Assembly: GCA_963697355.1 (NCBI GenBank)
Contig: CAVONV010000023.1
Span: 1,364,001 to 1,428,000, forward strand
Reading direction: 5' to 3'
Length of the DNA: 64,000 nt
From: CAVONV01 sp963697355
GTDB lineage: Bacteria > Acidobacteriota > Vicinamibacteria > Marinacidobacterales > DATDRI01
The notes beneath the pieces were generated by a model. That model made no database searches, was not told where the DNA came from, and saw only the letters and a program-made list of their open reading frames with translations. The translations under genes and the position numbers were made by a program. This document shows positions 16,263-24,203 of this stretch, in pieces. Numbering within the stretch: the first letter of the stretch is position 1; each line of letters opens with the position of its first letter.

Positions 16263-19228
16263 GACGCTAGCTTCTTTCTCGCTTCATCCACCCGCTCGCG
16301 ATCCATATCGCCGTCTTTCCAGTACTCGTAGAAGCGGCGGTAGTACTCACGGGCTTTTTCCATCTCGTCGCGGTTCTCGTGGATCTTGCCCAGGAAGTAG
16401 AAGCTGCGGACGTAGGGGATGGGCCACCAAAGGCGCTCGGTGGTGCTTTCGGTTATGCGCTGTAGCCACTCTGTGGCTTCTTCGTCATCGCCTGCCGCTA
16501 GGTTGGCCTTCGCGAGGGAGAACCAGATGGGAACGTGCCTGGGGAACACTCCTCCAAGCTGGGACGGGATGCCCCGTTCCGGAAGGAAAGAAATTGCCTG
16601 ATGTAGCTCGTCTATCGCCAGCGGAATATTCCCCTGAAGTAGAGCAAGCTCACCGGCAAGATGGTGGTGGAGCCTCAACCCGATGACTGTGCTTGGTGAC
16701 TGAGATGTATGCAGTAGTCGTTCTGCGGTTTTTTCCGCATCAACCATGCGTCCGCTTATTCCCTGGACGAGTGCAACGTAAAACAGGCCCTCCCACTCCG
16801 CGACGTGTCCTTCGCGCTCTTCCGAGTCCTTTTTGGCCTGCTCCAGGGCTTGCGCCACATCGCCTTTCTCGAGAAGGACGTGAGCGGCGAAGCTGTGGAC
16901 ACCCAGATCCTCAGCTTTGGGTTTGTAGTCTGATTGATTGGCTTTCTCGATGTGCCCGACCGCTTCTCGAGATTGACCGTGATAAAGTCGTGTGACAGCT
17001 CGTTGGAGAAGACCTGACCATCTCGGGTACGGTTCATTGGAGTCCAATATCCTTCCGGTTGCCGCATCGGCCAACTCCCAGTTCCCACGAAGCATGGATA
17101 CCTGCCATCGGCCAACGCTGGCGTATATATATTCGGGCCATAGCGCTTCCGCTTTTTGAAAGGCTTGGAGTGCGTCGTCGAGCTTCCCCCAAGTGATCAG
17201 GTGGTGTCCCATATCGTAATGATTGCCGGCAATATCAGGTCTTCGGCGGAGCAGTTCTTGGAGAGCCCGGTAGGCCCTCTCGGGCCTCCCCTGAGTGTCG
17301 TAGCACTCGGCGAGGATCCAAAAAGAATTGTCGTTCATTTGTCCTATCTCGATAGCGTCCTCGATGAGCTCGATGGCCTCGTCGTAACGTTCCAGCAGCC
17401 AATAGCCTAAGGCGAGGTTTTGCCGTGCTGATTTGTGGTCCGGATAATGCCGTAGCGCTTCTCTGTAAGCGTCTATCGACCGGTCCATGGTTGGCCAGGG
17501 GAAGTAGAAATTACCCTCCACGTAGTAGCGCTCGCGAGGGGGAAGCCGGTCTGCATGCTCTAGCGCTAGCCGTGCATATTTGTGGAATAGCTCCGTGTTG
17601 CCCAGGTTGCTGTGGATCGCCCAGAGCTTGGACAAGGCCATGGCGAAGCCAGGGTCCACCTCGATGGCCTTTTCAAAAAGAGCAACGGCCTCCTTTCCCT
17701 TCTGGCTATTCTGTAGCTTCCTACCCTCCACGTAGTATCGGAAGGCCTCGATCGAATCCGTGGTCACGTTTGCTATGTTCATATCCCAGTAGATTGCATC
17801 CGCTTGGCCCCCGAGGCTCGTGCTGACTCGCCGAGTGAGGTCGTTGACCATGGGAAAAATGCTCGAGTCTCCTTCGCCTTCCACTTTTTCTGTGGTTAGG
17901 ATTTTGCCGCTTGAAGCATCCTGGACACGGACGTTGATGCGGATGCTGCTGCCCGACTTCATAAAACTGCCGAGAATTACAGTATTGGCGCCGATCTTGT
18001 CGGCAACCTCCTGGACGACCTCGAGTGATGTGATGCGCTGGTCCAGCCGGTTCATGTCCTCGAGGATCTGGTAGAGCCGATCGGTGCTGAAGACCTCCAG
18101 GTTGGGTGACTGCGAGAGGTCCGTGACCAGCATTTCGGCCAATCCAAGTCGCAACCAGTCGAGTGAGGGATCCCCGCTGATATTGTCGAAGAGCAATATG
18201 GCAACCGATGGCCTGGTGGTTGGGGATGGAGTTAGTTCATCTTGGACGGGCGGTCGCAAGACAAGCAACGTGCCCACCAGTGTCAGTGCGGCGATTGCAC
18301 CCGTTGCTGTGTAAAGCAATGGTTTGCGACGGCCTGTTGCTACGGTAGTTGTGATAGGCCCAGATTCCAGACGCTTGCTTACATCGTGCAAGTCGATGAC
18401 CGCATCCTTGATTGTTTGGTAGCGTTTGTTCGGCTCCTTGTTGAGGCACTTTTCCAGCACATGCTGTAACTCGAATGCGGCTTGGTCGGAGACATCAGCT
18501 CCGAGAGACGGAAGCTGTGGGGTGGGTCCGCTCAGTATCGCGTTCAAAGTGTCAGCACCCGTCGGTCCACGGAAAGGCGCCTCGCCCGTGACCATCTCAT
18601 GAAGAACGATCCCAAAAGAGAAGACGTCGGTTCGGTGGTCGATGTTTTGCCCTCGGGCCTGCTCGGGTGACATGTACGAAACGGTTCCAAGGATCTTTCC
18701 GTCGGATGTTTCGTCACGCAGAGCGGTCGTTTCCTCTGTGTCGTCCGCGAACCGTGACTCCACTAATTTGGCGAGACCGAAGTCGATGATCTTCGCATGC
18801 CCCTCCTCGGTCACCATGATATTGGCGGGCTTGAGGTCGCGATGAGCGATTCCTTCATCATGAGCCTTGGCGAGGCCCTCTGCTACGTCAGTGGCGATTT
18901 CCAGTGCGCGACGAAGAGGCACAGGACCCCTGGCTATCGTGTCCCGGAGCTGCTCGCCACGGATCAACTCCATGGCAATGAATGAGACGCCGTCGGTCTC
19001 GTCTATCTCGTAAACCACCCCGATGTGAGGATGTTCGAGCTTCGCCGCCGCCTTGCCTTCCTGAACGAATCGACGCTTGCGCTCTGGGTCAGCAACGAGA
19101 TCAGGAGGTAGAACTTTGAGGGCAACCTCGCGGTCGAGCTTCACATCAACCGCACGGTAAACGATGCCCATGCCGCCTCGGCTGATCTCAGAGAGGATTT
19201 TGTAATGCGAGAGGGTTCGACCAATCAC
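16259..19228 (-). CDS. Ser/Thr protein kinase with TolB/FlgO-like and TPR domains (intact)
   Basis: 989 residues and the best-preserved member of the family here. Kinase domain 9-275 with Gly loop SRGGMGIVY, Lys38, HRDLKPAN (129-136), DFG (149-151) and YMSPEQARGQ. A transmembrane helix at roughly 309-330 follows (LYTATGAIAALTLVGTLLVL). Then comes the PSVAILLFDNISGDPSLDWL segment typical of TolB/FlgO-like domains, TPR units over most of 480-980, and the C-terminal EYWKDGDMDRERVDEARKK. It starts with GTG (19228-19226) behind GTGGAGGTCCTCC and the shared promoter. It overlaps the next, truncated kinase by ATGA. This copy shows what the relics at 5.5 kb and the frameshifted gene at 9 kb once looked like. 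Confidence 0.95.
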   Translation of the reverse strand: MIGRTLSHYKILSEISRGGMGIVYRAVDVKLDREVALKVLPPDLVADPERKRRFVQEGKAAAKLEHPHIGVVYEIDETDGVSFIAMELIRGEQLRDTIARGPVPLRRALEIATDVAEGLAKAHDEGIAHRDLKPANIMVTEEGHAKIIDFGLAKLVESRFADDTEETTALRDETSDGKILGTVSYMSPEQARGQNIDHRTDVFSFGIVLHEMVTGEAPFRGPTGADTLNAILSGPTPQLPSLGADVSDQAAFELQHVLEKCLNKEPNKRYQTIKDAVIDLHDVSKRLESGPITTTVATGRRKPLLYTATGAIAALTLVGTLLVLRPPVQDELTPSPTTRPSVAILLFDNISGDPSLDWLRLGLAEMLVTDLSQSPNLEVFSTDRLYQILEDMNRLDQRITSLEVVQEVADKIGANTVILGSFMKSGSSIRINVRVQDASSGKILTTEKVEGEGDSSIFPMVNDLTRRVSTSLGGQADAIYWDMNIANVTTDSIEAFRYYVEGRKLQNSQKGKEAVALFEKAIEVDPGFAMALSKLWAIHSNLGNTELFHKYARLALEHADRLPPRERYYVEGNFYFPWPTMDRSIDAYREALRHYPDHKSARQNLALGYWLLERYDEAIELIEDAIEIGQMNDNSFWILAECYDTQGRPERAYRALQELLRRRPDIAGNHYDMGHHLITWGKLDDALQAFQKAEALWPEYIYASVGRWQVSMLRGNWELADAATGRILDSNEPYPRWSGLLQRAVTRLYHGQSREAVGHIEKANQSDYKPKAEDLGVHSFAAHVLLEKGDVAQALEQAKKDSEEREGHVAEWEGLFYVALVQGISGRMVDAEKTAERLLHTSQSPSTVIGLRLHHHLAGELALLQGNIPLAIDELHQAISFLPERGIPSQLGGVFPRHVPIWFSLAKANLAAGDDEEATEWLQRITESTTERLWWPIPYVRSFYFLGKIHENRDEMEKAREYYRRFYEYWKDGDMDRERVDEARKKLAS

Positions 19229-19250
19229 GGAGGACCTCCACGCTGGGGTG

Positions 19251-19280
19251 AGGATAGTGGTTTTCGGATAGCGAAGTCAA
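19251..19280 (-). promoter_or_regulatory. Sigma70-type promoter, conserved kinase-family copy 5
   Basis: TTGACT (19275-19280), 18 bp, TATCCT (19251-19256), upstream of the GTG start at 19228. Confidence 0.75.
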
Positions 19281-19431
19281 AAGGAGGTGAGAGTTGAGAG
19301 GAGCGGACTGAGACGGCAGATCCGTGGGTCCAGCGAAGACGGCTCTACACAAGAAACAGGTGAGCAGGCGGTGAGGTCATGCGATTCAGCTTCGTGTCAT
19401 CCGGGCAACGACAGGCTTGTGAGATGAGAAC

Positions 19432-20931
19432 CTAGCGGACTCCTTCGCGGTTCAACCACTCTACGGTATCGGGGTGCATGTCTTTGTAGTTGTCCCTGAT
19501 GTACTGTTTCATCCGGTCCGTCAACGCCACGGTTTGGTCGTAGCCTTGTGCCTTGATGAAGTTGTCGATCTCGTCCTTCGTCTTCCGCTGGGGATTCCAG
19601 TTTTCCTCGTTGGCGACCCTGAACAAGAACCTCGTGTAGTTGGCGGCAGCCAGGTGCAGGTACTGCATCTCCACCTTATCGATGGTGTCGTACCTGGTGT
19701 GCCCATAGCCTCTGCCGGTTCTAACCGCTGTCGGGTCGGCTCCGCCTGCAGAGGGGACGGATTTGAGGAAGAAGGGCCAATGGTCACTGTAGGGACCGAC
19801 CCCTTGAGTGGTCGGCATCTCGGCCACCATATCCTTCGCCCACTGCTGAGCAAGTTTCTCGAGGGACGGGAAGTTGTGGAAGGCTAGGCCCTTCTTTCCC
19901 GCTCCACCTGCGCTGTCCAGGTTCAGCATGAACCTGCACCTGTCAAGCTCGTCCTCATGCGCGGCGACGTAGGCGTAGCTGCCATTGAGACCGATCTCCT
20001 CCGCGCCGAAGGTGATGACCCTGACGCGGCGTTCGAGCTTGCCCTTGACCATGCCCAGATTCCGTGCGATCTCCATGACCGTCACGGCGCCGGAAGCAGG
20101 GTCCACAGCGCCTTGGCTTATGTCGTGGCCGTCCAGGTGACTTCCAACGATGACGTAGTCGTCGTCCACGGGATGGTCTGGAACCACGTCGCCGACGACG
20201 TTCCACGTGACAACGTCATGGTTCCTGTCGGTGGTCTTGATCCTGACTACGACCTCCTTTTCGCGCTCGAGCAGCCGTGTGAGGAACGCCCCGTCTTCGT
20301 AGCCGATGCCGATCGCGGGGATCACGGGATCGATACCGCCCGTAGGCGGGCCGTAGGCCGGGTAGTGGTTCATGAATATCCAGCCCGTGGCGCCGGCCAT
20401 GACACTGCGCCTGTACTTCTCGCTGCGGTGCAGAGATCGGGTCATGCCCGCAGGTGTGGCGCTCGTGACCATTACTATGTTGCCCTCTACCTCGGCCTTG
20501 CGTGTGTCATAGCTGTCGATCGCGCCGGCGCCGAGGAAAACCAGTTTGCCCTCGACCTCCGCCCCGATGCTGTGGGGAAGACTGATCACGTCGAAGCTTC
20601 TCTTGATGGGGCTGATGATCTCGAGCGTGGCCGGGCCGCGTGTCCAACCCGCTATGGTGAGCTCCTCGGCATGGACGTTCTGGCAACCGTACTCTTTGAA
20701 CTTCTCGATGATGTAATCCACCGCCCCCCGGTCACCAGGGAGCCCGGGAAACCTGCTTCCGTAGACGTCGCATAATTCCTTCAAGTTGTCCATAGGCTCG
20801 GAGCTCGTGTAGACCTCCGCCATGATCTTCTTGTCGACTTCCATGTATGGGTTGATCCGTGCTTGTGCTCCGGCGGGAGGCGCGAGGGCGAGTGCGAAAA
20901 CGACGGTTACAAAGCACAGACACTTCTTCAT
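19432..20931 (-). CDS. Secreted M28-family zinc metallopeptidase with PA-like insert
   Basis: 499 residues from the ATG at 20931, chosen because it opens a signal peptide (MKKCLCFVTVVFALALAPPA, cut after GAQA) and has AGGAG 7 bp upstream; a longer frame to 21006 lacks both. The middle region (AEVEGKLVFLGAGAIDSYD to ATGWIFMNHYPAYG) is a protease-associated-type insert. The catalytic half carries GSHLDGHDISQGAVDPASGA (zinc His and bridging Asp), FGAEEIGLNGS (catalytic and zinc Glu), LNLDSAGG (zinc Asp) and GYGHTRYDT (zinc His). The enzyme probably trims peptides in the periplasm or outside the cell. It stands alone, with gaps on both sides. Confidence 0.9.
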   Translation of the reverse strand: MKKCLCFVTVVFALALAPPAGAQARINPYMEVDKKIMAEVYTSSEPMDNLKELCDVYGSRFPGLPGDRGAVDYIIEKFKEYGCQNVHAEELTIAGWTRGPATLEIISPIKRSFDVISLPHSIGAEVEGKLVFLGAGAIDSYDTRKAEVEGNIVMVTSATPAGMTRSLHRSEKYRRSVMAGATGWIFMNHYPAYGPPTGGIDPVIPAIGIGYEDGAFLTRLLEREKEVVVRIKTTDRNHDVVTWNVVGDVVPDHPVDDDYVIVGSHLDGHDISQGAVDPASGAVTVMEIARNLGMVKGKLERRVRVITFGAEEIGLNGSYAYVAAHEDELDRCRFMLNLDSAGGAGKKGLAFHNFPSLEKLAQQWAKDMVAEMPTTQGVGPYSDHWPFFLKSVPSAGGADPTAVRTGRGYGHTRYDTIDKVEMQYLHLAAANYTRFLFRVANEENWNPQRKTKDEIDNFIKAQGYDQTVALTDRMKQYIRDNYKDMHPDTVEWLNREGVR

Positions 20932-21531
20932 TGGAAGCTCCTTTCCTGATGGGTAGCAGGTATCATCTATCGAACGGCCGAAACTTGACGGCATGGATTG
21001 TCGCACGCGGCTCTCGTGATTGGCTCAGAGTGCACATAACGAAGAAGGATTATAACGCATAGGTCGGCTGTCAACATGTCATGGCGTCGCCGTCAACATC
21101 GATGCCACAGCCGCCATTCCTTGCACGAGACGTCCCGTGTGCAACTTTTTGTAGTCATGCAGCTTGTGCCTCGGTTGAGTTTTGGCACATCAGGGTCACC
21201 GTGGCGAGCCTCGAATCCGGGGCTTAAGGATTTATGACCTGGCGTCGGGCCGTTTTTCCTGGAGGGGCATGAAAACACGGGGATGAATAGTTTTTAGGAG
21301 GCAATGGCCATATCGCGGGCCGAGATGACTAGGCAGCGTTCGCCGTCTTGTGAATGAAAAAGACGACCAAGGGTCTACCCACCTCGGTCCGTCCCAAAGC
21401 AGCATAAACATTCCAACTCACGAGCTTTTCCTTAGCTCCGACGACGGCTTCGTCATGCCGCCCATCATCGATATATGTTGGAGCGTATACGCTATGGGCT
21501 TCGTATCCTGTTCCCGACCAAGTGGTGATTG
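20932..21531. other. Intergenic region with a possible toxin-like relic
   Basis: Between the M28 gene and ygeY. On the minus strand near 21329-21450 the frame reads GAKEKLVSWNVYAALGRTEV then GRPLVVFFIHKTANAA and a stop, which vaguely recalls the ALGRT-GRPLxVFF strand of BrnT-like toxins, but it has no start of its own. The remainder shows no supported gene. Confidence 0.3.
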
Positions 21532-23031
21532 TCACCAAGAGCTCGGAAATCGTGCTAGGAAGGCTATCACGGGGTCCAGCTCTCTCTCGTCGACGCACTC
21601 GCCGATCTTGTGGGTGTTTTGTTCGATGCCGGGGCCGATTCCGAACATGGCAGGATGGCGGAAACGGCCGGAGCGGACCCAACCTTTTTTGGGGGGTACG
21701 GACAGTTTCGTGTCCTCTTCATGTAGACAGAATCCGACGCCGTCGGTGGAGAAGATCCAGCGCGCCACACGGGGTTTGCTGCGCAGGAGCGCGGATGTCT
21801 TCTCGGATGCGATGAGGGGCGTTACCACGCGCCGGTAGACTTCAGTTGCCGTTTGGATGGCGGGATGATCTTCGGGAGTCACCCAACCGGGGTAGATCTG
21901 GTCGTTTCCGAGAACAAATCCCTTCCATGTGGGCTGGTTGTAGTAGGGAGGGCGCACGGTGACTTTCAGTCCTCCTTGGCGTGCACGGGTCACGGAGGCC
22001 ATTTGCTCGATGTCTTCGAGAGCCTTTTGTGGGTCTTCACCCGGAGCCAGGCGCCGGTCGAAGCGGAATGTGAAGCGCTCCGGAACGGCGCAATCGCTCG
22101 GGGTGTCGAGGGTCGCGAAGCTCGCGGTTCGCGTTCCTTTGCCCAGGAACGGATCGTCGGCAAATCCCTTGCCTAGCGCGTGGCGTTCGGCGGCTTCGAC
22201 AATGATGGCAGCTCCGTACTCGAGAGGATTGCGACCTTCCCACGGCATGGAGCCGTGGCAGCTCTTTCCGGTCACTTCGACCTCGATTTGCATGCGGCCT
22301 CGTTGGCCGCGATAGATGCCCACGGCGCCTTTGTCCGCATCGCCGGTGCCTTCGGTAAGGATCACGACATCGGGGATTCGCTCGGCACCGGCGCGGGGCA
22401 ACTCCTCACGCAGAATATAGGCCGGCCCTCCGCCGTCGTTATCTTCTTCGGTGACCGAGCCATAGCTCATCACGATGACGCCACTTAGAGCACCGTCGGC
22501 AACGAGCTCCTGCATGATCCTGCATGCGACGATTTGACAGACGACGCCACCGAGCTGATCGGCCGCGCCTCTTCCGAAAACGAGATGGTGTCGTTCGTCG
22601 TCGGGAGGCAAGTAACCTAGCTCTTCGGCGAGGAAATCCCAATTGACTTTGGAGGGGTCGGTTAAGCCGAGGTAGGGGTCGATGCCACCGCCGATAGCTT
22701 CGTGCCAACGGGGACGGAGCGCCTGCACCGTGTCCGTGTGCCCATCCATATAGATGACCGACTTTTCTTCGGGTGAAATGCCGTCATTCGGATCGTACGC
22801 TTTCCAGAAGAGATTGCCGTAGGCATCGAATCCGACATCATTCGAGTCGCGAACGGCGCCGATCTCGATGATCTTCCGACGGAGGTACTCGAGCCGTGGT
22901 CCTTCGTGATTGGATAAGCCGCATTGCGGATCGTGGTCGATGTGATCCGCAGGGATGCGGATCGCTTCCTTCAGGATTTCGACGGCAAGAGGTCGGTACT
23001 TTTTCGCAAGCTCTTGGATCTTCTCATCCAT
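21532..23031 (-). CDS. ygeY: YgeY-like M20-family amidohydrolase/peptidase
   Basis: 499 residues. Start ATG 23031 (MDEKIQELAKKY) follows AAAAGGACAACGA, 11 bp after the ygeW stop; a longer frame to 23097 only reads back into ygeW. M20 signatures: YMDGHTDTV (zinc His with Asp), GRGAADQLGG (bridging Asp), VTEEDNDGGG (catalytic Glu with zinc ligand), and a dimerisation-domain KSCHGSMPWEGRNP. YgeY in enterobacteria is thought to hydrolyse an amide bond of a purine-derived or diaminopropionate-related intermediate; the substrate is not firmly known. It is the third gene of a tight ygfK-ygeW-ygeY operon, which supports the name over a generic ArgE/DapE annotation. Confidence 0.85.
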   Translation of the reverse strand: MDEKIQELAKKYRPLAVEILKEAIRIPADHIDHDPQCGLSNHEGPRLEYLRRKIIEIGAVRDSNDVGFDAYGNLFWKAYDPNDGISPEEKSVIYMDGHTDTVQALRPRWHEAIGGGIDPYLGLTDPSKVNWDFLAEELGYLPPDDERHHLVFGRGAADQLGGVVCQIVACRIMQELVADGALSGVIVMSYGSVTEEDNDGGGPAYILREELPRAGAERIPDVVILTEGTGDADKGAVGIYRGQRGRMQIEVEVTGKSCHGSMPWEGRNPLEYGAAIIVEAAERHALGKGFADDPFLGKGTRTASFATLDTPSDCAVPERFTFRFDRRLAPGEDPQKALEDIEQMASVTRARQGGLKVTVRPPYYNQPTWKGFVLGNDQIYPGWVTPEDHPAIQTATEVYRRVVTPLIASEKTSALLRSKPRVARWIFSTDGVGFCLHEEDTKLSVPPKKGWVRSGRFRHPAMFGIGPGIEQNTHKIGECVDERELDPVIAFLARFPSSW

Positions 23032-23042
23032 TCGTTGTCCTT

Positions 23043-24203
23043 TTAGGTGGCGGTGTTCGCCGCGCATGCAAGAAGGCGCTTTTTCAGATCTCGACATTTA
23101 GCAGCGGCGAGTAGCGACATGATGACGTAGACCTTCTTGTTGGCTTGCCGAGCGAGGTCGGTGCGAAAGCGCTCCATGACGCCGGCGCTGACCTCCGCAC
23201 CGATGTCGGCAGGAAGACAGTGGAGATACTTGGCTTTGCCTTTCGCGGTCAGCTCCATGCGTCGCTCATCACAGATCCAGTCTCGATACCGGCTGTTGCG
23301 ATCCAATGCAGCCTCTTCGATACGTTGCATCTTTGTTAGATCGCGTTGCCGGTTGGCTTCGACACGCTCGAGCATCAAATCGTAGGGTCCCCAGCTTTTG
23401 GGATAGACGATGTCGGCGCCCTCGAAAGCCTCGTCCATGCCCGCGGTCTGAGTGAAGCTTCCGCCGGAGGCGGTCGGATATTTCTTGGCGTCGGTGATCG
23501 ATTCGGGCATCAAGCCGTAGCCGTCCGGATGGGCAAGACGGACGTGCATCCCCATACGGGTCATCAGGCGGATGAGGCCTTGGGGTACGGAGAGTGGTTT
23601 CGCGTAGCTCAAAGAGTAGGCCCAAGTGATGGCCATGGTCTTGCCGGCCAGGCCCTCGGGGAAACACTCTCGCAGCCAAATCAGGTCGGCCAGGGTTTGC
23701 GTGGGATGGTCCACGTCACATTGGAGATTGACGACGGGGACGGACCGGAGGTCTCCGGTCTCCTCGAGATAGGCGTCGATCCCCTTCTTCGCCGAACGCA
23801 TGAAAGTTTGTCCTTCGCCGAGAATCAGATCGTGGCGTATACCCAGGGCGTGGGCGTTCATTCCCAACATGGCTCCCGTTTCTTCCGCAGTCTCGCCGTG
23901 GGCGACTTGAGTTGTTGATCCGTCGACGATAACCGGATGGGCACCGAGTCGCGCCGCTGCTCCGGCCCAGCTCGATTTCGTGCGCGTCGAGCTATCGAAA
24001 AAAAGTGCGTAGTTGAGCTCGTTGGGAAAGAGCGCCATCGATTGGCCTTGACGATCGAGCCTCTCGAAGGCTTCACTGAGGCGACAGATGGTCTCGATGT
24101 CTTGGTTCGATCCGTCATCGGTTTGGAGCAAGCTGCGGCCGACAAGCTCCTTCAGTGCGCCTTCGTCCAACGTGTCAATGAGGTCGGGAGCGTTTCGCGT
24201 CAT
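23043..24203 (-). CDS. ygeW: YgeW-like knotted carbamoyltransferase
   Basis: 386 residues. Aspartate/ornithine-transcarbamoylase fold: carbamoyl-phosphate site STRTKSS at 72-78, HPTQTLADL at 166-174, and YLHCLPADIG at 327-336. The long inserts and SWGPYDLMLER region fit the YgeW subgroup of knotted transcarbamoylases, whose acceptor is not ornithine or aspartate and which may work in the reverse, carbamate-yielding direction, feeding ATP synthesis through a carbamate kinase. No carbamate kinase gene is in the window. The start ATG overlaps the ygfK stop (ATGA, 24200-24203), showing translational coupling. Confidence 0.88.
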   Translation of the reverse strand: MTRNAPDLIDTLDEGALKELVGRSLLQTDDGSNQDIETICRLSEAFERLDRQGQSMALFPNELNYALFFDSSTRTKSSWAGAAARLGAHPVIVDGSTTQVAHGETAEETGAMLGMNAHALGIRHDLILGEGQTFMRSAKKGIDAYLEETGDLRSVPVVNLQCDVDHPTQTLADLIWLRECFPEGLAGKTMAITWAYSLSYAKPLSVPQGLIRLMTRMGMHVRLAHPDGYGLMPESITDAKKYPTASGGSFTQTAGMDEAFEGADIVYPKSWGPYDLMLERVEANRQRDLTKMQRIEEAALDRNSRYRDWICDERRMELTAKGKAKYLHCLPADIGAEVSAGVMERFRTDLARQANKKVYVIMSLLAAAKCRDLKKRLLACAANTAT

